Positions 7,998 to 15,682 of a DNA stretch of 64,000 nucleotides are shown piece after piece; position 1 is the first letter of the stretch, and every line of letters begins with the position of its first letter. A model generated the notes under the pieces. That model was given only the letters and a program-made list of their open reading frames with translations. It made no database searches and was not told the DNA's origin. This stretch comes from Mycolicibacterium pyrenivorans (GTDB lineage Bacteria; Actinomycetota; Actinomycetes; Mycobacteriales; Mycobacteriaceae). The stretch is taken from the NCBI RefSeq assembly GCF_025821625.1, contig NZ_JACKSH010000148.1, positions 1-64,000 on the forward strand, in the 5' to 3' direction. A program made the translations under genes and the position numbers.

Positions 7998-8822
7998 CTA
8001 CTCGCCGGTGAAGTTCGCCTGCCGCTTCTCGAACATCGCAGTGATGCCCTCGGTCAGGTCCTTGGACGGCAGGAACGCGGCGTTCCACGCGGCGACGTAC
8101 CGAAGGCTCGCCGCCACCTGGGCGGTGCGCTGCTCGTCGAGCACGTCCTTGATGCCGTGCACCGTGTGCGGCGGGTTGGCGGCGATCTCGGCCGCGGTGG
8201 CGCGCGCGGCGGCCAGCGACGCCTCGGCGTCGGGATGGACGTCGTTGACCAGGCCGATCTTCTCGGCACGCGCGGCGTCGATGTCCTTGCCCGTCAACGC
8301 CAGTTCCCGCAGGTGCCCGTCGGACAGGATCAGCGGCAGGCGGGCCAGTGAGCCGACGTCGGCGACGATCGCGAGCTTGACCTCACGCACCGAGAACTTC
8401 GCGTCGGCGCTGGCGTACCGGATGTCGACCGCGGAGATCAGGTCGACGCCGCCGCCGATGCACCAGCCGTGCACCGACGCGATCGTCGGGGTGCGGCAGT
8501 CGGCGACCGCGGTGATCGCGTACTGCATGGTCTTCAGGCGCGCGTGGAAATCGGCGCGCGGCTTGGACGACGAACTGTCGGCCATCATCGAGCCGAGGGT
8601 GTCGCCCATCGCGGCCAGATCGAGGCCGTAACTGAAATTGCGGCCCGACCCGGTCAGGACGATGGCCCGCACGTCGGGGTCGGTGTCCAGTTCGGCGAAG
8701 ACCACCGGGAGTTCGGCCCAGAACGCCGGACCCATCGCATTGCCCTTGCCCGGGCCGATCAACGTCACCTGTGCGATGTGATCGGCGATGTCGACTGTGA
8801 CCGATTCGTAGGAGCTGCCCAT
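7998..8822 (-). CDS. echA21: Enoyl-CoA hydratase/isomerase family protein (EchA21-like)
   Basis: A 274-residue crotonase-fold protein. The oxyanion-hole segment SGRNFSYGLDLAAM (about 58-72) and the second CoA-binding stretch VHGWCIGGGVDLISAVDIRYAS (about 118-140) are present. The family hydrates or isomerises acyl-CoA thioesters in fatty-acid breakdown. Position between tRNA-Ser and the aromatic aminotransferase matches Rv3774 (echA21). Exact substrate is unknown. Confidence 0.87.
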   Translation of the reverse strand: MGSSYESVTVDIADHIAQVTLIGPGKGNAMGPAFWAELPVVFAELDTDPDVRAIVLTGSGRNFSYGLDLAAMGDTLGSMMADSSSSKPRADFHARLKTMQYAITAVADCRTPTIASVHGWCIGGGVDLISAVDIRYASADAKFSVREVKLAIVADVGSLARLPLILSDGHLRELALTGKDIDAARAEKIGLVNDVHPDAEASLAAARATAAEIAANPPHTVHGIKDVLDEQRTAQVAASLRYVAAWNAAFLPSKDLTEGITAMFEKRQANFTGE

Positions 8823-8844
8823 GGGGCAAAGGCTAGCGAGGTCA

Positions 8845-8890
8845 GGCGGCGAGCCGCCGATCAGGTCACGGCGGCGAGCCGCCCATCAGG
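8845..8890. repeat. Two direct copies of a 21-bp GC-rich hairpin unit
   Basis: The unit GGCGGCGAGCCGCC followed by (G/C)ATCAGG occurs at 8845-8865 and 8870-8890. Each unit is itself a small palindrome. The second copy overlaps the 3' end of the lipoprotein gene and encodes its MGGSPP tail. Confidence 0.7.
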
Positions 8891-9327
8891 ACCTCGCTGA
8901 CCGTCGCGCCCGGCAGGAACTGGCAGGCCGCGTCGGCCAGGATCTGCCCGACGAACTCGCCGTCCGGTCCCAGCGGATTGCCTTCCTGGGCGAGGATCTC
9001 GCGGACCACCGCCACCCGGGTGGCCTCGTCGAGCTCGCTGAACTCCTCGCACGTCATCTCCAGGGCGTTCGCCGGGGCGGGAACCTCGGGGACGTCGGTG
9101 TTGCGGGTGGGCAGCGGGATGTTGGGGAGCTGGATGTCCGGCAAGCCGGGGATGCCCGGCGCACGGCTGCCGGTGGTGGGCGACGAGGTCAGCGGCGGGC
9201 CCGGCTCGGTCGTCTGTGCCACGACGCCCTCAGTGGTGCGCTGGCACCCGGTGGTCAGGCCGAGGACGACCCCCAGCCCGATCGCCGCGGCAGCCGCCAC
9301 CCGTACGTGCGTCTTCATCCTGGCCAC
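8866..9327 (-). CDS. Secreted lipoprotein of unknown function
   Basis: A 153-residue protein with a basic start, a hydrophobic segment AAAAIGLGVVLGLTTGC and a lipobox (LTTGC), so it should be acylated and held at the outer face of the plasma membrane. A Pro/Ser/Thr linker follows. The C-terminal domain (MTCEEFSELDEATRVAVVRE ... DAACQFLPG) has two cysteines and faintly recalls HdeA-like domains; I cannot assign a function. An internal start at MKTHVRV is possible. Confidence 0.75.
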   Translation of the reverse strand: MARMKTHVRVAAAAAIGLGVVLGLTTGCQRTTEGVVAQTTEPGPPLTSSPTTGSRAPGIPGLPDIQLPNIPLPTRNTDVPEVPAPANALEMTCEEFSELDEATRVAVVREILAQEGNPLGPDGEFVGQILADAACQFLPGATVSEVLMGGSPP

Positions 9328-9336
9328 GATATGCGG

Positions 9337-9810
9337 CTAAACCCGTTCGAGATAGAAGTACAGGTGGCGGGGCGTGCCCGAGGTGGTGTCCAGCGCACCC
9401 TTGCCGTTCATGATCCCGACGACGGCGTTGGCGTCGACCACTTTGAAGTGGTCGTGCACCGGCTTGCCGTCGTAGACCATCGAGGCCACCATCTCGCCGC
9501 GGAACTCCTCCATCCACAGGCTGGCTTCGCCGTTCATGGCCTCGGTGTTGGAGAACTTGTTGCCGTCGGCGTCCAGGCACACCAGCGGTTTGGCGTCGGC
9601 GGGAGAGTGGAATGTCTTGCCGAACCAGTTGAGCCGATTCATGAATCCGTTGGCCTTGTGCCCGGTGTCGAACTCACCGCCCTTCCACTCGCCGATCATG
9701 AAGTCGATGTCGGCAGGGGCCAGCGTGGACCAGAAGTTGTCGAGTTCGGTGTCGTCGATCTGATCGGTGCGGTCCTTGAGGTGGTCGAACTTCTGGCGTG
9801 CGGCGGTCAT
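9337..9810 (-). CDS. GXWXG/DUF4334 domain protein
   Basis: A 157-residue protein carrying the GEWKGG motif (GxWxG, about 40-45) and a C-terminal half with VASMVYDGKPVHDHFKVVD, the typical two-part DUF4334 layout. The fold is lipocalin-like; the biochemical role is unknown. Its start overlaps the stop of the aromatic aminotransferase gene by 4 bp on the same strand, so the two are probably translated together. Confidence 0.78.
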   Translation of the reverse strand: MTAARQKFDHLKDRTDQIDDTELDNFWSTLAPADIDFMIGEWKGGEFDTGHKANGFMNRLNWFGKTFHSPADAKPLVCLDADGNKFSNTEAMNGEASLWMEEFRGEMVASMVYDGKPVHDHFKVVDANAVVGIMNGKGALDTTSGTPRHLYFYLERV

Positions 9811-10874
9811 CGGTGCGTCTCCTGTTCGGTGATCCAGCCCTTGGCGAATTCGAGAAAGGCGTCGTTCTCCTCGGGGGCGGCGACGGTGACCCGTACGCCG
9901 TCCTCACCGTAGGGGCGCACGATGATGCGGGCGTTGGCGGCGTCCGCGGCGAACCGCTGGGCGCGCCCGGCCAGCGGCAGCCAGACGAAGTTGGCCTGCG
10001 AGGGCGGCACCTCGTAGCCGGCGTCCTGTAGCGCGGCGGTGACCCTGGTGCGTTCCGCGACGACCGCGTCGGTGCGGTCCATCAGTTCGTCGGCGGCGTC
10101 CAGGCACGCGATCGCCGCGGCCTGCGACACGCTCGTGGCGGTGAAGGGCACGTAGACCTTGCCGAGGGCGGTGATGATGTCCGGGTCGCCGACGGCGTAC
10201 CCGATGCGCAGGCCGGCGAGTCCGTAGGCCTTCGAGAACGTCCGTAGCACAACGACATTGCTGTGCGTGCGGACCAGCCCGAAACTGTCGGGCACCATGT
10301 CGTCGCGGATGTACTCGACGTAGGCCTCGTCGAGCACCACCAGGATGTCCGACGGCACCGCCTCGACGAACCGGGCCAGCGCGTCGGGGGCGACCACGGT
10401 GCTGGTCGGATTGTTGGGGTTGCACACGAAGATCAGCCGGGTCCGGTCGGTGATCGCGGCGAGCATCGCGTCCAGGTCGAAGGTGTGGTCGGTCAACGGC
10501 ACCTGAACCGGGGTGGCACCGGCGGTGCGGACCTGCAGCGGGTAGATCTCGAAGCTGCGCCAGCCGAAGAGCACCTCGTCGCCCACCGACGATGTGATCT
10601 GAATCAACTGCTGGCACAGGCTGACCGAGCCGCATCCCACGGAGATGTGCTCCGGCGCGAAGTTGACATGCTTGGCGAGGCGCTCCTTGAGCTCCACGTA
10701 TCCGTTGTCCGGATAGCGGTTGATCGCGTCGGTCGCCTTCGCGATCGCGGCCCGCACGCTGGGCAGCGGGCCGTGGACCGTCTCGTTGCTCGCGATCTTG
10801 ATCGCACCCGGCACCGTTCGGCCCGGCGTGTAGGCGGGGATATCGGCGAGTTCGGGGCGCAGGCGGGCGGACAC
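9807..10874 (-). CDS. pat: Aromatic amino acid / histidinol-phosphate aminotransferase
   Basis: A 355-residue fold-type I PLP enzyme: substrate-side IASNETVHGPLPSV, FVCNPNNPTST (about 157-167), VLDEAYVEY with the cofactor Asp, and TFSKAYGLAGLRIGYAVG with the Schiff-base lysine. Sequence and position (Rv3772, annotated hisC2 or pat) favour an aromatic aminotransferase acting in phenylalanine/tyrosine synthesis over histidine synthesis, but the two cannot be separated by eye. Confidence 0.88.
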   Translation of the reverse strand: MSARLRPELADIPAYTPGRTVPGAIKIASNETVHGPLPSVRAAIAKATDAINRYPDNGYVELKERLAKHVNFAPEHISVGCGSVSLCQQLIQITSSVGDEVLFGWRSFEIYPLQVRTAGATPVQVPLTDHTFDLDAMLAAITDRTRLIFVCNPNNPTSTVVAPDALARFVEAVPSDILVVLDEAYVEYIRDDMVPDSFGLVRTHSNVVVLRTFSKAYGLAGLRIGYAVGDPDIITALGKVYVPFTATSVSQAAAIACLDAADELMDRTDAVVAERTRVTAALQDAGYEVPPSQANFVWLPLAGRAQRFAADAANARIIVRPYGEDGVRVTVAAPEENDAFLEFAKGWITEQETHR

Positions 10875-10957
10875 CCGATCAGTTTATGGCCCGGTCGGAC
10901 GTGCTTTGCTTCCCGCCGTGGGCGCTGTGTACTCTCATCCAGCGGCGGTAAACGTCG

Positions 10958-11046
10958 GGAGGCGTGCCAGAGCGGCCGAATGGGACTCACTGCTAATGAG
11001 TTGTCCGTCTTAAAGCGGACCGGAGGTTCAAATCCTCTCGCCTCCG
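10958..11046 (+). tRNA. tRNA-Ser(GCT)
   Basis: The acceptor GGAGGCG (10958-10964) pairs with CGCCTCC (11039-11045), discriminator G at 11046; no CCA is encoded. Anticodon loop CTGCTAA within stem ACTCA/TGAGT gives GCT. The long variable arm and GGTTCAAATCC T-arm mark a class II serine tRNA. Confidence 0.97.
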
Positions 11047-11080
11047 CGCAGGACAACTTGACAACTGAATGCTTTAACAT

Positions 11081-11156
11081 GCGCCCGTAGCTCAACGGAT
11101 AGAGCATCTGACTACGGATCAGAAGGTTAGGGGTTCGAATCCCTTCGGGCGCACCA
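11081..11156 (+). tRNA. tRNA-Arg(ACG)
   Basis: The acceptor GCGCCCG (11081-11087) pairs with CGGGCGC (11146-11152), followed by A and an encoded CCA (11154-11156). The anticodon stem CTGAC... with loop CTACGGA gives ACG, which is read as ICG after TadA deamination; tadA itself is at 27231-27680. It lies 34 bp behind tRNA-Ser(GCT). Confidence 0.97.
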
Positions 11157-11200
11157 CACGGGCTACTCGGCCGCCGCCCATGATCCCGTCGACCCGGCGT

Positions 11201-11275
11201 TTACTTGTTCCTGAAGGCGTCCTTGACCTTCTCGCCGGCGTCTCTGAGGTTGGAGAACAGCTCGGCTTTCAGTCC
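11201..11275 (-). pseudogene. Tail of a CsbD-family stress protein gene (truncated remnant)
   Basis: On the minus strand a frame ending at 11201 reads LKAELFSNLRDAGEKVKDAF and then RNK before a TAA. The NLRDAGEKVKDAF ending is typical of CsbD-like proteins. No start or N-terminal half is present: upstream the sequence becomes the 3' end of the regulator gene in another frame. I infer a deletion or recombination that left only the last ~24 codons. Confidence 0.5.
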
Positions 11276-12063
11276 TTGTGTCTGATCAATCCGAGTTCGC
11301 GAGCACGGGCGACCGCATCGGCGCGGTTGTGCACACCCAGCTTCTTGTAGGCGCGCTCAGCGCGTTCCTTGGCGGCGGAGCGCGAGATACCCAGCTTGTC
11401 GGCGACCAGCGCGAAGGTCATCTTGGTCGGTAGGTAGCGCAGGACTTGCAGCTCACCTGCCGTCACTGAGGCGGCCACCGCGGCCTCGTCCGCTTTATGC
11501 GTAGCCGCGTCGATCACCGCGGCAGACTTCGCCACCGCGTCGGTTTGCGCGGCGTACGCGGCGTCGATCACCCGGGCGGTGTCCTCAAGGGCTGCGAGTT
11601 GCACACCCACGAGCTTCTCGGTCTGTTCTCCGATGAAGCCCTCGCTGAACACCACACCACCCAAGCCGGCGATCGAATCGAACAGCGGCCTGGCCCACTG
11701 ATGCTCCACCAGGATCAGGGCCAGGCCCGAACCCGGGACCAGCGACTGCACGAGAGCCTGGGCTCGCACACTCTCCAAGACCTCGACGCCGCGGCCCTCG
11801 AACATGGCGAAGACATCAAAGGGGTCGAGTTGGGCGCCGGCGATCAGCAGGTCTCCGAAATCCTCGTCCGCGATCTCCATACGCGTCAGCGATCCATCGT
11901 CGTCCATGGTCAAAACGAGCACATCGAGCAGGCGAAGCACACCATGTCCCTCTAGCTTGTCGATCTCCTGGATGATCGTGCCGACGAAATCAACGCTCGG
12001 TTTGAACCCGACCGCGATCAACTGCGTCGGTCCGATCGTGCTGACGTCTGTCCCAGCATCCAT
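11269..12063 (-). CDS. DUF6325-like sensor domain fused to a LuxR-type helix-turn-helix
   Basis: A 264-residue protein starting at MDAGTDVST. Residues about 10-150 resemble DUF6325 proteins (GPTQLIAVGF ... VLRLLDVLVLTMDDDGSL ... ALILVEHQWARPLFDSIAG). A helical linker follows, then a C-terminal LuxR/GerE HTH (ELQVLRYLPTKMTFALVADK, recognition helix in SRSAAKERAERAYKKLGV). The HTH implies DNA binding; the signal sensed is unknown. An upstream in-frame ATG at 12105 is less likely. It is divergent from ctaD across 231 bp and sits next to the CsbD remnant. Confidence 0.72.
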   Translation of the reverse strand: MDAGTDVSTIGPTQLIAVGFKPSVDFVGTIIQEIDKLEGHGVLRLLDVLVLTMDDDGSLTRMEIADEDFGDLLIAGAQLDPFDVFAMFEGRGVEVLESVRAQALVQSLVPGSGLALILVEHQWARPLFDSIAGLGGVVFSEGFIGEQTEKLVGVQLAALEDTARVIDAAYAAQTDAVAKSAAVIDAATHKADEAAVAASVTAGELQVLRYLPTKMTFALVADKLGISRSAAKERAERAYKKLGVHNRADAVARARELGLIRHKD

Positions 12064-12294
12064 GGCGCACTCAATTCCTCTGCAGGCTGAACCGCAATCG
12101 TCCAACAGCGATGGACCGTGCGGGAAGGGCAGGAAGTCACCGGATGAAGCGCGTCCCAGCGCCCCGACGTCTGTCTACTCACTTTCGGCCCTATTTTTCT
12201 GTTTCGTCACTCTGTTGAGCTACCGCGTAGCCGACCGCGAACTAGAATCGACACGTTCTGAGTCGGGCAATACAGGCAATGCCAGGGGGCTGCC

Positions 12295-14121
12295 ATGACA
12301 GCTGAATCCGTCGTCGCGCTGACGCCGAGGAGGCCTTTCCCGCAGCGGTTGGGCCCCAAGGGCAACCTGATCTACAAGGTGCTGACCACGACCGATCACA
12401 AGCTGATCGGCATCATGTACTGCGTCGCCTGCTTCTTCTTCTTCTTCGTCGGCGGCCTGATGGCGCTGTTCATCCGGACCGAACTGGGGGTGCCGGGGCT
12501 GCAGTTCCTGTCCAACGAGCAGTACAACCAGCTGTTCACCATGCACGGCACGGTGATGCTGCTGTTCTATGCGACCCCGATCGTGTTCGGGTTCGCCAAC
12601 CTGGTGCTGCCGCTGCAGATCGGTGCGCCCGACGTCGCCTTTCCCCGATTGAACGCACTGTCGTTCTGGCTGTTCCTGTTCGGTGCGCTGATCGCGCTCG
12701 CCGGCTTCATCACTCCCGGCGGTGCCGCCGACTTCGGCTGGACGGCGTACTCGCCGCTGACCGACGCGATCCACTCCCCGGGTGTCGGTGGCGACCTGTG
12801 GATCTTCGGTCTCGGCGTTGGCGGTCTCGGCACCATCCTCGGCGGCGTCAACATGATCACCACGGTGGTGTGTATGCGTGCCCCCGGCATGACCATGTTC
12901 CGGATGCCGATCTTCACCTGGAACATCCTGGTGACGTCGATCCTGGTGCTGCTCATCTTCCCGCTTCTCACGGCGGCGCTGTTCGGCCTGGCCGCCGACC
13001 GCTTGCTGGGGGCGCACGTCTACGACCCCGCGAACGGCGGTGTGCTGCTGTGGCAGCACCTGTTCTGGTTCTTCGGGCACCCCGAGGTGTACGTGATCGC
13101 GCTGCCGTTCTTCGGCATCGTGTCCGAGATCTTCCCGGTGTTCAGCCGCAAGCCGATCTTCGGCTACACCACGCTGATCTACGCCACCCTGGCGATCGCC
13201 GCGCTGTCGATGGCGGTGTGGGCGCACCACATGTTCGCCACCGGGGCGGTGCTCTATCCGTTCTTCTCGTTCATGACGTTCCTGATCGCGGTCCCCACCG
13301 GCATCAAGTTCTTCAACTGGATCGGCACGATGTGGAAGGGGCGATTGACGTTCGAGACGCCGATGCTGTTCTCCGTCGGCTTCATCGCGACGTTCCTGCT
13401 CGGTGGCCTGTCGGGCGTGCTGCTGGCCAGCCCGCCGCTGGACTTCCACGTCCACGACTCCTACTTCGTGGTCGCGCACTTCCACTACGTGCTGTTCGGC
13501 ACCATCGTGTTCGCCACCTATGCGGGCATCTACTTCTGGTTCCCGAAGATGACCGGCCGGCTGCTCGACGAGCGGCTGGGCAAGCTGCACTTCTGGCTGA
13601 CGTTCATCGGCTTCCACACCACGTTCCTGGTGCAGCACTGGCTCGGTGACGAGGGCATGCTGGGCAAGCTGCACTTCTGGCTGACGTTCATCGGCTTCCA
13701 CACCACGTTCCTGGTGCAGCACTGGCTCGGTGACGAGGGCATGCCGCGGCGCTACGCTGACTATCTGCCCAGCGACGGGTTCACCACGCTGAACATCGTC
13801 TCCACGATCGGCGCGTTCATCCTCGGTGTGTCGGTGCTGCCGTTCGTATGGAACATCTTCAAGAGCTGGCGCTACGGCGAGCCGGTGATCGTCGATGACC
13901 CGTGGGGTTACGGCAACTCGCTGGAGTGGGCCACCAGTTGCCCGCCGCCGCGGCACAACTTCACCGAGCTGCCCCGGATCCGTTCGGAGCGACCGGCTTT
14001 CGAGTTGCACTATCCGCACATGGTCGACCGGATGCGGGCGGAGGCGCATGTCGGGCGCCACGCGACGGCCGGTGAATCGCCCGAGGGCTTCGGTCCGCGC
14101 ACCGAGCCCGACCGCAGCTGA
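12295..14121 (+). CDS. ctaD: Cytochrome c oxidase (aa3) subunit I with an internal tandem duplication
   Basis: A 608-residue haem-copper oxidase subunit I. All metal ligands are visible: FTMHGT (low-spin haem a), WFFGHPEVY (CuB His plus cross-linked Tyr and the proton-pathway Glu), WAHHMF (CuB His pair) and VVAHFHYV (haem a3 and a). It reduces oxygen and pumps protons in the plasma membrane. Residues 428-455 ([20 protein letters not shown] ... GDEGM) are repeated exactly at 456-483, about one extra transmembrane helix. Without it the length would be 580, close to the usual 573-580. The gene sits away from the usual serB2 context, so it could be a second ctaD. Confidence 0.92.
   Translation: MTAESVVALTPRRPFPQRLGPKGNLIYKVLTTTDHKLIGIMYCVACFFFFFVGGLMALFIRTELGVPGLQFLSNEQYNQLFTMHGTVMLLFYATPIVFGFANLVLPLQIGAPDVAFPRLNALSFWLFLFGALIALAGFITPGGAADFGWTAYSPLTDAIHSPGVGGDLWIFGLGVGGLGTILGGVNMITTVVCMRAPGMTMFRMPIFTWNILVTSILVLLIFPLLTAALFGLAADRLLGAHVYDPANGGVLLWQHLFWFFGHPEVYVIALPFFGIVSEIFPVFSRKPIFGYTTLIYATLAIAALSMAVWAHHMFATGAVLYPFFSFMTFLIAVPTGIKFFNWIGTMWKGRLTFETPMLFSVGFIATFLLGGLSGVLLASPPLDFHVHDSYFVVAHFHYVLFGTIVFATYAGIYFWFPKMTGRLLDERLGKLHFWLTFIGFHTTFLVQHWLGDEGMLGKLHFWLTFIGFHTTFLVQHWLGDEGMPRRYADYLPSDGFTTLNIVSTIGAFILGVSVLPFVWNIFKSWRYGEPVIVDDPWGYGNSLEWATSCPPPRHNFTELPRIRSERPAFELHYPHMVDRMRAEAHVGRHATAGESPEGFGPRTEPDRS
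13576..13743 (+). repeat. Perfect 84-bp tandem duplication inside ctaD
   Basis: Positions 13576-13659 and 13660-13743 are identical over all 84 bases, so the frame is kept and 28 codons are duplicated. The unit covers the helix [20 protein letters not shown] plus its flanking loop. The absence of any difference indicates a very recent event, or an assembly error. Confidence 0.95.
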
Positions 14122-14157
14122 CGCCCGCGGCCCGAGCCCCTCGGTAGGTTGGGGGAT

Positions 14158-14661
14158 GTGCGCCTCCTGTTGATCGCCGACACGCACGTCCCCAAACGTG
14201 CCCGCGACCTGCCTGCCGCCGTCTGGGACGCCGTGGACGACGCCGACGTGGTGATCCACGCCGGTGACTGGGTGGAACCGGAACTGCTCGACGCGCTCGA
14301 GGCGCGGTCCCGGCGACTGGTGGCGTGCTGGGGCAACAACGACGGCGACGAACTGCGGCGCCGGTTGCCCGAGCGTGCCGACGTGGTCCTGGACGGCGTG
14401 CGGTTCACCGTCACCCATGAAACGGGCGCCTCGGCGGGTCGTGACGAGCGGATGGCCGGCATGTATCCGGACACCGACGTGCTGGTCTTCGGCCACAGCC
14501 ACATCCCGTGGGACGGACGCGCGAAATCCGGCCTGCGGCTGCTCAATCCGGGCTCGCCGACCGACCGTCGCCGCCAGCCCCACTGCACGTACATGACTGC
14601 GACGATCGACGGCGGGAAGCTGAGCGAGGTGCAGTTGCACAAGGTGGTCCGCGATGGGTGA
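14158..14661 (+). CDS. YfcE/MJ0936-type metallophosphoesterase
   Basis: A 167-residue calcineurin-like phosphoesterase with the full motif set: LLLIADTH, VIHAGDW, CWGNNDGDE, VTHE and FGHSHIPW, then a C-terminal LLNPGSPTD. These ligands bind two divalent metals; the family hydrolyses phosphodiesters. The start GTG at 14158 gives VRLLLIADTH; TTG at 14149 is also possible. Its end overlaps the YjbR gene start by 8 bp. Confidence 0.85.
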   Translation: MRLLLIADTHVPKRARDLPAAVWDAVDDADVVIHAGDWVEPELLDALEARSRRLVACWGNNDGDELRRRLPERADVVLDGVRFTVTHETGASAGRDERMAGMYPDTDVLVFGHSHIPWDGRAKSGLRLLNPGSPTDRRRQPHCTYMTATIDGGKLSEVQLHKVVRDG

Positions 14662-15070
14662 CCGGCCCGCCACCGAGGCCGACGTCCACGAGATCGCGGC
14701 GGCCATGCCGCACGTGTCCCGGGTCGAAGGGCCCAAGGCCGGCAACCCGATCTACCAGGTCGGCGGCAAATCCTTCGTGTTCTTCCGCACGCCCCGCCCC
14801 GACGCCTTCGACCCGGACACCGGCGAGCGCTATCCGGACGTCATCGTGATCTGGGTCGAATCCGAGGCCGACAAGCTCGCCCTCGTCCAGGACCCCGGTT
14901 CACCGTTCTTCACCACCGAGCATTTCGACGGGCACCTGTCGGTGCTGGTACGCGCCGGCCGGCTGGGCGAGCTCGGCGTCGCCGAACTGCGGGAGCTGAT
15001 CCAAGACGCCTGGCTCTCGCGAGCCTCGAAGCGGCGCGCGGAGGCGTGGCTGGCCGAACAGGGACGATAA
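14654..15070 (+). CDS. MmcQ/YjbR (DUF419) family protein
   Basis: A 138-residue protein with the YjbR-type core: VEGPKAGNPIYQVGGKSFVF, then WVESEADKLALVQDPGSPFF, and the C-terminal helix ELRELIQDAWLSRASKRRAEAW. The fold is double-wing and may bind DNA or small molecules; the function is unknown. It is translationally coupled to the phosphoesterase by an 8-bp overlap. Confidence 0.82.
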   Translation: MGDRPATEADVHEIAAAMPHVSRVEGPKAGNPIYQVGGKSFVFFRTPRPDAFDPDTGERYPDVIVIWVESEADKLALVQDPGSPFFTTEHFDGHLSVLVRAGRLGELGVAELRELIQDAWLSRASKRRAEAWLAEQGR

Positions 15071-15153
15071 CCGGCGTCGGCCGCACCGATGAGGTCGATG
15101 TGCTTCTCGGCCCAATTGCCCAGGGGGACAAGCGCTTCCAGTAACTCCCGAGG

Positions 15154-15632
15154 TCAGCCGGCTTGCGGAGGCGATGCGGGGTTGACGTTCGCATGGTGGG
15201 CACCGCAGACGAACAACGTCAGGCGGGCGGGTGTGTCACCGGGGTTGCGCCACCGGTGCCGGGTGCCGTTCTGCATGACGGTGTCACCCGGATTCAGGGT
15301 CACCTCGGCGCCGTCGTCGAGCTCGAGATCACCGTGCTTTCCAGCACCACCTCGAAGTCGATGGTGTCGGTGGTGTGCATGCCGGGATCGTCGAGTTCCA
15401 TGTAGCCGAGCAGGCCGGGAAGCTTGCGCTCCCCGTCGATCGGCGGAAAGTAGGTGTGCCACTTCGGCATCGACCCGTCGTCCGGGAACCGCGGAGCCTC
15501 GTCTCCACCCCACAACATCGTGAACTCGGAGCCCGGCAGCAGCACCGGCTTGCGGGGAGCGACGGCCTCGTCGCTGACGAACACGGACTTGCCGGACGCA
15601 TCGTGTCCGGTGACAACTCGGCGTACATCCAT
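15154..15632 (-). pseudogene. Cupin-domain protein, frameshifted
   Basis: The protein starts at MDVRRVVTGHDASGKSVFV (15632) and runs in frame to TIDFEVVLE near 15340, where that frame turns to nonsense and stops at 15300. The continuation KHGDLELDDGAEVTLNPGDT, with HRWRNPGDTPARLTLFVCG, lies in a different frame and ends at 15154. Together the pieces form one complete cupin of about 160 residues. A single base lost near 15335 in GGAAAGCAC would explain the break. It could be a pseudogene or a sequencing error. Confidence 0.78.
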
Positions 15633-15682
15633 AACGCCGGTCAACCACCGTGGGCGGTGCCGGCGTGGCAATCTCTGCAGAC

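Noticed and set aside
12220..14745. An 841-codon open frame antisense to ctaD
   Set aside because: Composition (His, Arg, Gln, Gly, Val) is that of reverse-strand translation of a membrane protein gene; no domain visible.
15075..15153. Frame after the cupin stop reading LLEALVPLGNWAEKHIDLIG
   Set aside because: It looks protein-like but has no start, follows a stop codon directly and runs into the antisense of the YjbR gene. It could be an old gene end, but nothing supports it further.
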